Positions 11,450 to 22,447 of a DNA stretch of 64,000 nt are shown here, one piece after another. Below the pieces are notes generated by a model, which made no database searches, was not told the DNA's origin, and worked only from the letters and a program-made list of their open reading frames with translations. The position numbers and the translations under genes were made by a program. Positions within the stretch are counted from its first letter, which is position 1, and every line of letters starts with the position of its first letter. The stretch comes from Maratus speciosus (Eukaryota > Arthropoda > Arachnida > Araneae > Salticidae): the NCBI GenBank assembly GCA_963932465.1, contig OZ010791.1:154487915-154551914 (forward strand). Reading direction: 5' to 3'.

Positions 11450-12157
11450 TGGATTGTTAATATTTTTGTTTGTGACAGTGAAGAATTGCATACCGTAATC
11501 TTATTAAAGCATCTTTAAACAAAAAGTCTAAACAACATCACCATCAAACGTTTAATAAATTTTGATGAAAAATTTCAAAATACAAAAAACTTTGAAGAAA
11601 AGATCCAGCAAATGAGTTGCTGTATACAAAAGCTACTTATTACTCACAAAGTGATCAATATCAATATAATTTGTATAGTGCAAAATTTATTTTGTTTTGC
11701 ATTAAAACTATCAGTCCATGGCTATACACAGAGGGCAAATCAGTTTACATATTGTTACAATGATGTTTAAAGGGATGTGTTCGAAAGCTTTGCATCTCTT
11801 TAATCTTCAATAAAAATTTGTAACTTTCTACATATTATTATCCAAATATGAAAATGAAACATTTTTTAATAATGATTTGAAGATTCCTTTACATAGAGCA
11901 GATTATTTTTTCTTTTGTATTGTTTCATTTGTTAGAAATGTTTGCTTCATTTTGTTTGCATTACCAGTAATGAATGAGTGTTTAAGTTGTATGTTATTTC
12001 CCGTTTTATTTGTACCTATTTATCATTTGTTTATCATTTGTTTTAATTATATTTTTTTGACTTGGATGTTTGCTGTAGCATGTAAGGCACAAGTTTATTT
12101 TTATTTTCTTCATTTTCAAATTATTTCTTTAGTTGTTTATTTATACAATTATTACAG
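11450..12157. other. Intron 2, last part
   Basis: AT-rich, with no repeat recognised. The open frame running into exon 3 from 11877 is fortuitous T-rich intron, since the ATTACAG acceptor at 12151-12157 precedes the conserved phase. Confidence 0.6.
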
Positions 12158-12463
12158 AACCATTCAAATAGGCAAGAGCACAATAGGCGTACAAGAAATG
12201 AGAATGATAATAATGGAAAGAATCAAGATAAGGCAAAAGATAGATCTAGTAATATAGAAAAAAATCAAAGAAGAAGAGACTCAGGGCCAATTGAACGTAG
12301 TGATGTTAATAAAATTAAAAATGAACAGAGGCATCGTTCATCTTCATCACCATTACACAAAGCCACATCCTCACCTTTTCCTTTAGCTACCTCAACTCCC
12401 AATCAAAATGGGGAATCTAATCATAAGAAAGAAAGAGTTAGTAATTCTAGGCATGATTCAAAG
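12158..12463 (+). CDS. msn: Exon 3 of msn-type gene (Asn/Arg/Ser-rich linker)
   Basis: A 306 nt exon (102 codons, phase 0 at both ends) between ATTACAG and GTTAGT. It begins NHSNRQEHNRRTRNEND. It is strongly charged and rich in Asn, Lys, Arg, Ser and Pro, with no predicted structure or hydrophobic segment, as expected for the disordered linker. It ends NSRHDSK. The composition continues from exon 2, and exon 4 follows in phase. As a symmetric exon it could be alternatively included. Confidence 0.85.
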
Positions 12464-12627
12464 GTTAGTCAACATGCTAGATTTTTATGGTTTATTTTAT
12501 TTTTACTTTTTAGTTATTTATTTTGTATTTTGATCATTTGGTTTTATTCATAACTTAATCTTATATTTATTTTGATTTATTTTTTAAAAATACATTTTTC
12601 ATAATCATTTCAATTATCATGGATGTA

Positions 12628-13682
12628 CAGTCGTGGGGGAAAAAAAAGTAAACACCCCTACTAACTCCTCAACAAATTATCGTAGACGAAAGTTACTGGT
12701 ACTGAACGATTGGAAATAAAGTCTACTTTTAAATGATGTATATAAAATTTGCTTAGGTGGTCATCTACATATTAAACGAATCCAAACTTCATTTTTTTCA
12801 ATAGCAATACCTAATTTTAATGAAATATTTCAAATCTTTGGTTCAAACTATACCTAGACACCAAATTTCAAGTCATTTGAATGATAAGTTTTTGAATTAT
12901 AAACATTCAAAATTTAGTGCTTCTAATGTTAAATTACATTTTCATATTTTTATTTATAACTTCTGAAATTATTATCCTAATGTTTTAATTTTTTGTGTAG
13001 CAATAATACTAATATACCCAAATACAAATACGTTGAATTTGCAATTTTTATAATTTTCTGATATGAATTATGAAATTAATATTTAAAAAAAATATGAATT
13101 GCAACCTACAATTTTTTTGATGGATTCAGATTTATTAAGTCCTGCTTTATGGAAATCCAAAATTTCACACTTTTCTTCCAAGTAGTTTTCAAATTATGCT
13201 TAAAAAATGGCAAAATGATGGTTTAAGGGGCCGTCTATGATAGGAGTGACTAAATATTTTGAAATTTCTTATGCTATCCTGTAATCTAACAAGCTTAATT
13301 GACTGCTTAAGGTGCCTTGATCAAGAAGGGAGCTCTCTCGGTTAACAATCGAGTACCGAACTTCAATTTGGATACAGCCCTTTAAATACGCTGATTTTAA
13401 AATAATTAATTTCTTGGAAACTTATGGTACGAATTGCATAAAAATTTGTTTTTAGACTAATTGAAGGCTGTAGAGTTCATTTATGCTGTCAGAATTGTGT
13501 ACTGCTATTGAAAAAAACAAAGTTATGGTTTGTTTTAATATGTAGATGCCCCCCTAAGCAAATTTTATATACATCATTTAAAAGTAGACTTTATTTCCAA
13601 CCGTTCGGTACCAGTAACTTTCTTCTACAATAATTTGTTGAGGAGTTAGTAGGGGGTGTTTACTTTTTTTTTTCCACGACTG
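12628..13682. mobile_element. 1055 bp TA-flanked fold-back element (Tc1/mariner-type MITE)
   Basis: It begins CAGTCGTGGGGGAAAAAAAA and ends with the inverse TTTTTTTTTCCACGACTG, flanked by TA on both sides (12626-12627, 13683-13684). The arms are near-identical for ~145 bp (through ATGATGTATATAAAATTTGC) and remain alignable for at least another 60-100 bp (TTTTTTTCAATAGCA...). There is no transposase frame, so it is non-autonomous. Confidence 0.92.
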
Positions 13683-13819
13683 TACAAATGAATGATCAGT
13701 CTTTAAAATTGGATAATCTGAAGTCAAAATTAGGAATTTTCAAATTACTGTATTGGCTGTATTATACATACATTTAACGTCTGAATTTGAAATTTTTAAA
13801 AGACTAAATAAAATAAAGC

Positions 13820-14429
13820 AGACTGGAATACATTTTAAAATAAAATTTATAAAAAGTTCTTAAAAATATTAAAAACATTAAAAACACATTTAGTGTATAT
13901 TTCGCCAAGTAACCACAAGGCCTCATCAGTACAATTTAACCATTGTAAAACAAACAACAAGACAAATCAAGTACAGTTGAAGTTAAAGTTATTTTTTCAG
14001 AAACAGACTATATTTGCCAGGAATGGAACAGGCTTCATTCAATGTTAGTGATCGTATCTGAGTAAACCTGTCTTCTGGGAACATGATAATTGTTACATCC
14101 TGATTTCAAAGTGCAAAAGTGTTTGCAAAAAGCGGAATGTGATCCATTTCAAGAGAATGCTGGGCTATTTTTGAATTTAGATTTCCTCTTTTGAAAGCAT
14201 CAATATGTTCCTTCAGGGAATTTCCATTGATCTACCCGTTTCACCAATGTAAACACTATCACAGTCGTTACAGGGAATGGCATAAACACCAGTTAATTTT
14301 GACTTATTTAAATTTATGCTTATTAAAAAAAGAACTCACTTTATTAATAGGTTTAAAAGAAACACCCAAGTTGTTTGTTTTACAATGGTTATATTGTACT
14401 GATGAGTCCTTGCGATTGCTTGGCAAAAC
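13820..14429 (-). pseudogene. Penelope-like retroelement fragment with GIY-YIG endonuclease remnant
   Basis: Read on the - strand, 14300-14180 gives GVYAIPCNDCDSVYIGETGR after one stop, the hallmark start of the Penelope GIY-YIG nuclease. It is preceded by VSFKPINKVSSFFNKHK and followed by frameshifted nuclease sequence to about 13960. The 3' tail carries GATGAGGCCTTGTGG (13918-13932 inverse) and an A/T-rich tail to 13820. Penelope-like elements encode a reverse transcriptase followed by this endonuclease. The reverse transcriptase part is missing, cut off where hAT sequence begins at 14430. Confidence 0.85.
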
Positions 14430-16525
14430 CAGGGCTGGATTTTTGCCGGCAGAAACAATTGGCATAAACACATTTCGTGGTATAATCTGATACTTTTTTA
14501 GTAGTATTAAATTCCTTAAATACATTTTATTCAGGATAAATAACAAGTAAAATATTGTGGATAGTTTTCATTTAAAAATAAGTAAATTTGTAGTCTTTTG
14601 AAAAGGGCCGGGCAGATTTGCTGAAAAGGGCTTTTTTCTCTGGTAAAAAGGCACTTATATCGAATAAAGGGGCACATTTTGTTGAGTGAAAGAACACTCT
14701 CATTGGATTATCATTTGTCAATTCTGAGGAGTGGGAATTTCAACTCTAAACCTTTAATTAGTATTAGGTCCTAAATTTATTGAAGGTATTTGGAGGAGGG
14801 GGGAAGGGAGGACTCACACCCTGGTTTCACTGGCATATATTATCAAGGTAAGCTAATATCGTACTGTATTTTTAAGAATATCATTAAATAATCTGATTAA
14901 AATAACTCCATTTTTCGAACATTCCACTTATGGAAACATATGCCATTCTGGGATGATTTTGAAGTGGAAAATGCATTATGATTTGAAAACACAATACGGT
15001 ATGCAGCTGCTGCATGTTTTTTTTTTACATTGATTTAGAACTCACAACACATGAGTCAATCAGAGCAACAGAACTTCTGTTTTCAAAAGTTAGGGAGGGG
15101 AAGGGGCGTAGGAGAGGAAAAAGCCAAAGAAAAAAAAAGAGGACACAAAGAAGCTACTGGGAAACAAGACAGGGCACATCAGCAGTTTAAACGAAACGGG
15201 CAGGGCAGGGCATGATGCCCTTTGAAAAACACCAAATGGGAACACTAAAATTTGTATTAGAATTTGATTGTTTTGAATTTTTCATGAAGAATCAGCCATA
15301 TTATTTACAAATAATTGAAGATCATGAAGATGATATTAAGGACATGGTGGTTGTTAAAATTGTAAATAATATCATCATTTATAAAGAAGCTAAATACTTG
15401 TTACAAATGTTAAAACCTATTGCTGTTGCTTTAGATAAAACTCAAAAGCATGACTGTTCTATTGCAGATGCTTGGAAAATTTGGTTAACTTTATTTGATG
15501 ATGAAAATATGTAAACTCAAAAATGCAAGGTTCAAAGCAGGTTTAATGCAGTGCCAGCTTTTATGCTAGCTTATTTACTTCATCCTAAGTATAAGGGATC
15601 AAAATTGACATATGAGCAAAAAGAAAAGGCAAGGAAATTGCTTTCTAATATTAATCCAAATTTTCTGCCATATATAATAATCCTTTGAAGCAAAATCGAC
15701 TGCTTTCCCAGAAATATATTTCTCCAACAAAGTCAAAGAAATTGTCTTCCTTTCTGTGTGATGGCCGTCTTTAAAAACGAATACTGGTGAAAATGAGGAT
15801 TTTCCAAAATTTTGCATCCTCAATAATGGCCAGCAAGTAATGCTGGTCTTGAAAGAATATTTTCAAACTTTTCTTTCATTCAGAACAAATTATTAGCAAA
15901 ATTAGTCCTATGCTATGAAATGCTCCGTAGAAAAAGTTATAGTAGTATATTTGAGTGGTAATTTTGTTCTTTCAATATTGTACAATAATTATACGAGATA
16001 TTTCATTTTTTTTTTTTCTTTGGTGCTTCAATTATTTACTTATATATTTTCGCAGGAACCATTTCTATTTGTATATAGTAGATAATCTTTAAACCATTGT
16101 ATTATTTATTTTAAAATACTCTGAAAAGTGATCTGTTAAAATATCTTTTTTTTTTTTTTTTTAACTTTTAAATGGAAATTCAACTGTGAACAATAATATT
16201 AATAGTTAAACTTATACAGCATCAGATTACCATCATGAAAATTTCTGTGTGTCAAGAGAAAGAAAATTAATATTATACAAACAAAGTATATTTATATGAT
16301 TATTTTGAAACTTTGCTACTTTGAGTTTGAATAACATTCATAATCTTTAGTTTTAATTTTTAGCGTAATTGTTTACATATCAATATGTGTGAATTATGAA
16401 TCATTGCAGATTAAAGTTGTTATTAGTATTATTTCTTAGTTGATGCCAGTTTTGGCCACTTACTGGCAAAAACTAGTTTCTGCCATGCCGGTTTTAACCA
16501 CCCCGGCATAAACTTGCCAACCCTG
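14430..16525 (+). mobile_element. hAT transposon, decayed (~2.1 kb)
   Basis: The right end at 16500-16525, read inverted, is CAGGGTTGGCAAGTTTATGCCGG, a classic hAT terminus. The left end proposed at 14430 is CAGGGCTGGATTTTTGCCGG. The flanking octamers GGCAAAAC and TGTGAAAC agree at 5 of 8 positions, so the left boundary is less sure than the right. The transposase remnant lies at 15230-15930. Confidence 0.6.
15212..15930 (+). pseudogene. hAT transposase C-terminal fragment
   Basis: The frame 15212-15514 reads through KTQKHDCSIADAWKIWLTLF. It continues after a stop with FNAVPAFMLAYLLHPKYKG (about 15541-15600), then in another frame SNAGLERIFSNFSFIQNKL near 15830-15895. The last is the conserved hAT dimerisation motif at the C-terminus of these RNase-H-fold transposases. 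Stops and at least two frameshifts show that it is dead. The catalytic N-terminal part and the BED zinc finger are absent. The upstream ATG at 15212 is probably not the original start. Confidence 0.8.
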
Positions 16526-16534
16526 TGTGAAACA

Positions 16535-16610
16535 TATATTAAATGTATTTTAATGTTTTTAGTATTTTTTAATATTTTTTATAAATTTTATTTTAAAATG
16601 TAAGACAGAT
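16535..16610 (+). repeat. Penelope 3' tail, inverse copy of 13820-13895
   Basis: ATTAAATGTATTTTAATGTTTTTAG...TAAATTTTATTTTAAAATG is the reverse complement of the 13820-13895 tail. Two Penelope 3' ends in opposite orientation therefore bracket the hAT region. Confidence 0.7.
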
Positions 16611-16707
16611 ACATTTTTTAAAGTAATTTTATATGTATGGTTTCTTTCACCGCATTATATACCTGCCAAAACAGCCTTAAAAAAAAAATATATATATATT
16701 TATATAC

Positions 16708-17170
16708 AAGGTGGGATCAAATGAAAACCACAAAAAATATCCCTAAAATTATGTTTTTTGTTTTAGGTAGTTGGAAATTGGCAGACACGGCCCATGAAAT
16801 CTTCCTGAGCTGGTAGTCCGATACAGTGCCAGTAGGTTGGATTGGAGGTGTGGAGCAGCTGATTAAAGATGGCAGCACCACTACGCAGTTGCATCAAAGA
16901 GGAACAGTGTGCAGTTATTCAATTTTTATGGAGTGAAGGCATGAAATTGGTTGATATCCATAGGAGAATGCAGATGATATGAACTGGTTTCACACCTTCA
17001 CTCCGTATAAATCTTTTAACTTTATGCTGTTTCTCTTTGGTGCAACTGCGTAGTGTTGCGACCATCTTTAATCAGCTGCTTTGTACCTCCAACCCTATCG
17101 ACTGGCACAGTGTCAGACTGCCAGTTTAGGAACATTTCTAGGACTGTGTCTGCCAATTTCCTACCTTCTA
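16708..17170 (+). mobile_element. Mariner 5' end folded back on itself
   Basis: GGTGGGATCAAATGAAAACC at 16711 is a mariner-type terminus. A short frame at 16869-16982 begins MAAPLRSCIKEEQCAVIQFL and continues WSEGMKLVDIHRRM, matching the N-terminal helix-turn-helix of SETMAR/Mos-type mariner transposases before a TGA. The same ~190 bp (5' UTR and first codons) returns inverted at 16983-17170, leaving a ~30 bp loop. The rest of the transposase and the 3' terminus are missing. Confidence 0.85.
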
Positions 17171-17262
17171 GAACAAAAAAAAAAAAAAAAAAAAAAAAAA
17201 CTGCACTTTTTATTTTATCCCCCCACCCCCCTTCGTGTATATATATATATATATATATATAT
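17171..17262. repeat. Poly(A), C-rich and (TA)n tracts
   Basis: A30 at 17174-17200, a C-rich stretch at 17219-17230 and (TA)12 at 17239-17262. The overlapping open frames are products of these tracts. Confidence 0.9.
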
Positions 17263-18125
17263 TGCCATGGAAGCAAAATTTAATATCTGCACATATTTAA
17301 AAAAAAATATTTATCTTGATCTAGTCATTATTAAGTTCTTCTAAGTTTATTATTAAAATAAGACAATTTTATGTAATCTTATTTTTAATGAATTTTCTTA
17401 GCCATCTAGTTGAACTTACCATTTCTGTGAGAATTAGTGTTCCCATATCATTTTTATTACAATAACATCTTGTGGTGTTTTTACAGCACACATATACAAT
17501 TTTTCCATGTTACCGCCGTCATCTGTTTTTGCATAACTATCATGTCATTTTATAGTTTCTTCTGAAATTTCTAACATTTTCTTTTAATTTTCAGCAATGC
17601 CATCTCTTGAAACATTGTGCACAATGTTTCAGCTTAAAAAATATTTAATAAATAATTAATTTGATTTTGTGTTCTGAAACATTTGCTTCTATTTAGTGTC
17701 AGAAGAAATAATTTATATTTTGTGTGATTTTTTTTGTTGTTGTTGTTGTTTTTATTGTTGTTTATAAGTTCTTTATCATAAAAAAATTTCAGTTAGTAAA
17801 ATTTTATTGAGAGGGGAATTCAGTATGAGCTTTTTTTTCTATGAATCCTATTTCAAACAATACATAAATAACTCACCTTTTTATTAAATGAAAAATTTTT
17901 AATCTTTTTAACTATTTGTAAACATAAAATTTTGCCATTATAAACTTACCTCTGACAATTCTCCTAATATGTTGGATATTGGCTAACTCTGTGCTAAATA
18001 CTGCTATTTTCCAGTATTCTTTATCTGGCATTGTAATTAATGTTTCACGACCTAGATTCATAGTACTTTATTAAGTGTATAGGTATTCAATGTAAGGTAA
18101 AATCTGTAATTAAATAGGAGCTAAT
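17263..18125. other. Intron 3, middle
   Basis: AT-rich intron. Nothing recognisable beyond short T runs and a (TTG)n stretch near 17734. Confidence 0.5.
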
Positions 18126-18129
18126 ATTT

Positions 18130-19381
18130 CAAAGTGTTTAGTATTAAGAATTAAATGGACAATGTGAAAAGAGCACAAATGACTATATGTATGTAGAAAA
18201 AGGCAGACAGCTGTTTCAGAGATTCTAAAGCTCCATCTTTAGTGCAATAATTAAAATTACCAGAGGTAAGTGTATAAAAACATGGGAGATTTCAGCTTGT
18301 AGCCAAGTGTGAAATGGTGGTAAATGTTGAAAACAAACAAAAAAGTCAAAAGCTCGCATATGAGAATCACATACCCAAAGAGACCAATAAGAAGCACTTT
18401 GTTAGTCTGGAAGTGCTTAAGTAGGAAGGAGAAAAAGATGGAAGAGAGTGAATTAGAAAAATGGGAACCAGACTTTAGAAAAATATGCTTGACATATCAT
18501 TAACTGAGCTTTTAGAATTCTTCCATATATAAGCACCTCAAAAATCAAGATTGCAAATTGATGAGCATTTCAGAATTATTGAACCTTTGGAAAAATTTAA
18601 ATTGTGGTTGTTAGAACAACAATGATTAACAATAGAGGAGCATTTAATGTCAACATTTTAACTTTGATTTTTTGCTTTCCCAAGCGGTCCTTGGGTTGCT
18701 TGATTTTTACTATATACATTTTATCACACTCACAAAGATACCTTGTAAATTCCTCATTGTGAAAATCTGTCTGTTGGATGTTTGAGATTTATAAATTTGA
18801 TTTTGTTAAATGGAATATAAATTACTTTAAATTTGAGATTGAAGTTTATCAAGATATTGGATGTTTGATGGCTGATTTTCAGAAAATATGGAAGTATAAG
18901 TTTCATTCACATTTCAAACAGTGTTAACGTTGGAGTGCTTACATTTAATGAGTTTGTTATAAATTGAATTGATAATTTCAAGTGGAAAAAATCTATCAAT
19001 GGCAATGGATTTAATATAGTCTAATTCTGCTTTGAGTAAAATTCTCAGAAAAACAAATATTTAGGGTACAATGAACATAAGTATTAAAAGCAGCCAACTT
19101 CTGATTAGGAGGATAGGAAGAAAGCTGGTTTGGGTGTAAGGAAACTGGTTTATGATAAACAGGTTTTTGAATTGAGTTGTTTTCCTGGAAAACCATAACA
19201 TCAAGGAAGGAGAATCTGTTATTATTTTCAAATTCAGAAGTAAAGTGTATGTGTTTATCTATAGAGTTCATAACAGAAAGAATATTAGGAATATCACTAG
19301 AATTCAGTAATGCGAAGCAGTCATCGACATAGCAATTGTAAAATGGAAGCAAATAACTTATTGAATAAGTTTGATTTGAAA
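18130..19381 (-). pseudogene. Penelope-like element, left arm of a head-to-head palindrome
   Basis: The - strand frame 19352-19011 begins LPFYNCYVDDCFALLNSSD. YVDD is the catalytic motif C of the reverse transcriptase. It continues to FSFLDVMVF and KPVYHKP, a set specific to Penelope-like elements. Further 3' (19000-18680) a decayed GIY-YIG region shows ECDKMYI-like remnants, and 18650-18130 is the 3' tail. The copy begins just before motif C, so most of the reverse transcriptase is missing. It is joined at about 19381 to an inverted second copy. Confidence 0.88.
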
Positions 19382-20673
19382 ATTTGAATCAAACCTATTC
19401 AGTGAGTTAATTTTTCCATTTCACACCCATTATGTGGATGACTGCTTCGCATTACTGAATTCTAATGACCTAGATATTCTTAACCACTTCACCGTTTGCC
19501 CCGAGATAACTTGGGGGGGAAAAGCACTGTTTCCCCATACCTGTTGCCGGTGAAGTGGTTAATATTCTCTCTGGTATGAATTCCATAGATAAACATATAC
19601 AGTTTATTTTTGAATTTGAAAAGGACAGCAAACTTTCCTTCCTTGATGTTATGGTTTTCTGCAAAAGTAACTCATTTCAAACCACTATTTATTGTAAACC
19701 ATTCACACTTTCTTTACCCCCACATCTTCTTTTTTTTCTATCCTCCTAATCAGAAGCCAGCTGCATTTAATATTTACATTCACCTTGCTTTAAATATTTG
19801 TTTTTCTGAGAGTTTACTCAAAGCTGAATATTATATTAAATCCATTGCCATTGATCAGGGTTTTCTAGTTGAAATCGTTGATTCATTTCATAATAAACTC
19901 ATTAAATGTACCCATTCTAATATTAGCACTGTTGGAAATATGAATTTAATTGTACTTCCATATTTTCCTAAAATTGGCTATAAAATATCCAAAATCTTGA
20001 TAAAATTTGATTTTAATGTAATTTATACTCCATTTAACAAAATCAAATATACAAATCACAAACATCCATTAGACAGATTTTCACAATGAAGAATTTACAA
20101 GATATCTTGCGAGCGTGATAAAATGTGTATAGGCCAAACCAAGCAACATTTTAAGGTCTGCTTGGGGGAGCATAAAACCAATGTTAAAAGGGTGACATTA
20201 AACACTCCGCTATTGCCAACCATTGTTGGTCTAACAATCAAAATTTTAACTTTTCCGAAGGTTCAAGAATTCACAGATGCTCATCAGATTTCGATCTTGA
20301 ATTTTGGAGAATTTATCATATATGGAAAAATTCTAACAGCTTGGTTAATGATATGTCAAGCAAACATACATTTTTTAAAGTTTGTCTCCCATTTCTCTAA
20401 TTTACTCTCTTCCTTCCTTTTCCTCTTTCCTATTTAAGTGCTTCCAGACTAATAAAACTCTTGACTCTGATTATTGTTTTCAACATTTACTGCCATTTCA
20501 TCCTTGGCTGCAAACAGCAATCTCCTATAATTTTATACATCTACCTCTGGTAATTTTAATTATTGCGCTAATGATGAAGCTTTAGAAGCTCCAAAACAGC
20601 TAGCTGTCTGCCCTTTTCTACACACATATACATTTCTGCTCTTTTCATGTTGTCCATTTATTTCTCAATATAA
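19382..20673 (+). pseudogene. Penelope-like element, right arm of the palindrome
   Basis: The reverse complement of 18130-19381 with roughly three-quarters identity. It shows YVDDCFALLNS at about 19432 and, after an 83 bp insertion at 19480-19562, MNSIDKHIQF and LSFLDVMVF. The GIY-YIG part includes CERDKMCIGQTKQHF with EHKTN near 20105-20180, so the IGQT...EH pattern survives. Frames are interrupted (19555-19749, 19610-20089, 20123-20437). The 3' tail matches the left arm out to TGTCCATTTA at about 20653-20662. Confidence 0.9.
19480..19562. mobile_element. 83 bp TTAA-flanked mini-element (piggyBac-like MITE)
   Basis: TTAACCACTTCACCG at the left and CGGTGAAGTGGTTAA at the right are exact inverses ending in TTAA. 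It interrupts the reverse transcriptase frame of the right Penelope arm. The left arm has the uninterrupted site (GATATTCCTAATATTCT, read inverse, near 19281-19297). A second family member is at 35000-35081. Confidence 0.92.
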
Positions 20674-20916
20674 TGGCACGAAGTTCAATTCTCCCATTTT
20701 CAGTATTTAGTATTATAGCCTGTATAAAAAATTTTTTTGTTATAGATTGCTGTATGATAACCTACTGTTTCAAGTGCTGAAACCTATAGTATATTTAATT
20801 TGTGCCATCTCATTTAATATTAATTTTAATCTGCTTTACTATTATTTATAAATCTATACACCAGTTTTCAGACTAGCAAGTTTTAAAAAAAGTTTTAATG
20901 GAGAATTTTTTTTTAG
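20674..20916. other. Intron 3, last part
   Basis: AT-rich, ending in the strong acceptor ATTTTTTTTTAG before exon 4. Nothing else is recognised. Confidence 0.55.
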
Positions 20917-21138
20917 AATGACAAGGACCGGACTGACAGGAGTGCTCCAACTGGTGGTTGTGATCGAGGCCCAGGCCAGCGGATGGAATCATCTCAAAGC
21001 TCTCCTGGTAACATTGGTATGGCAGCTACACGGTCCATGGGTGTTCTGCCTGATCTTCTTCAACAACATACCTCTAACACATCTAGCCATCAGTCTTCAC
21101 CACAGCATCGACTGCAAGACTCAACGACTTCTGATGAG
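20917..21138 (+). CDS. msn: Exon 4 of msn-type gene (Ser/Gln-rich linker)
   Basis: A 222 nt exon (74 codons, phase 0 at both ends) between TTTTTAG and GTAAAA. It begins NDKDRTDRSAPTGGCDRGPG, continues MAATRSMGVLPDLLQQHTSN and ends HRLQDSTTSDE. The GVLPDLL(Q) segment before a Ser/Gln-rich stretch is characteristic of the region ahead of the CNH domain in misshapen/TNIK proteins. Base composition is clearly richer in G and C than the introns. The 20918-21142 frame in another phase is a shadow. Confidence 0.92.
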
Positions 21139-22350
21139 GTAAAAACCATGTTTAACACCTAAATAAATACGAATAATCCTTAACAAATTAATAAAATAAA
21201 TTTCCGTGAATGTCTTGTTCATTTAATTTTCAGATATTTGCTTTGAACAATATTCATAATAAGTAAAATCTCTGAAGTGCTTGTCATAAAATAAGTTAAA
21301 TAGCTCTTTGTTGTATAAGTATGTACTGTTGTTGTTTGAAATATTTAAGTCAGCTACTGTTTTGTGTATATGGTTAGTTCACAATAAAAATTTATTGTCA
21401 TGATTTTTAATAAATTCAATTTGTGTGACATGTAAATAAAGATGTATTTGACAATGATGTGCTACAAAGAGGAATGTGTAACAAAAATGTGACTTAAAAT
21501 TAATATTCTAAAAAGAAACATTTAAACTGAAAATGATTTTGCAGATGTTAGACTTGTCGTTTAGAGCTAGAAATTTAAGCTACAATGTTATTTCTCAAAT
21601 GAATTACAATAGTTGCATATAACACTATAAGTACTATCTGACATTGAATCAACTAGTCTTTGTAATGTATTATCAGGTGTTTTTTTTTTCATATATATAT
21701 ATATACTTTCAAATTTCTGCATGCTGTTTAAGACTGTTCTGAAATCTAAACTGGATGTTTTCCTGATTGATACACTTATCATTTTCATATATAAATGTGT
21801 AACATTTGCAGCGGTTTTCATTTGTATATCTTGAAATCAAACAGCATTTTCCAATTTACTGACAAAGGATCTTTCAAAAATTGGCGTCAAAATTAATGTT
21901 TTAAACAAATTTTCTAGCGATGATTTAAGCATGAATATTTCTTCATAGAGAAAAATTGGCAGCATTTCAATATGTATCACATTTACAGGAAACTGTAAAA
22001 TGATGCTCAATTCTGTGGCACTTAAAAGTAATCTGCAAATTTCACACATTTATGTATGAAAATAACTTTGCAAATATGTTAGAAAGATTAAGCATTGTTG
22101 AAGGAATGTGGGATAAACATTTTGAAAATATTTTTGCCTTAACCCATCGAGCAGCATAGAATATATCTGCTCAATGATTTAATACTCTTTAAAGGTAGCA
22201 AAATGGTTCAAATAATTTTCTTTTCTCAGTGAATTACAAGAATATATAATACTAGCTATTTCATTTCCTTTAGGATGTTACTATTTCATCAATATTCAAA
22301 ATTCATTTTGCATTTTTTTTCCTCTTCAAAATTAAACTTTTGACTAAAAG
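21139..22350. other. Intron 4, first part
   Basis: AT-rich with a TATATATATATA run near 21694. No coding sequence or repeat is recognised. Confidence 0.5.
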
Positions 22351-22359
22351 GCTTTTTTC

Positions 22360-22447
22360 TTTTTTAACTGTCTTTTCCCAAATCATTCATCCAATAACTC
22401 AATTCTTTTTTAACTTGCTTTTCCCAAACCATTCATCCAATAATTCA
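22360..22447. repeat. ~45 bp tandem duplication
   Basis: TTTTTTAACTGTCTTTTCCC...CATTCATCCAATAACTCAA is followed directly by a second copy with a few changes. It is non-coding. Confidence 0.85.

Noticed and set aside
11877..12257. 126-codon open frame running into exon 3
   Set aside because: It reads exon 3 in the wrong phase and starts in T-rich intron upstream of a good acceptor; no family resemblance.
14304..14546. 80-codon - strand frame taken as wholly Penelope
   Set aside because: Only the part up to about 14429 resembles Penelope; beyond that it reads through a CAGGGCTGG hAT-like end, so the continuous frame is probably chance.
17022..17344. Overlapping open frames on both strands
   Set aside because: They run through the mariner fold-back, poly(A) and (TA)n tracts; the mariner homology is in a different, short frame at 16869-16982.
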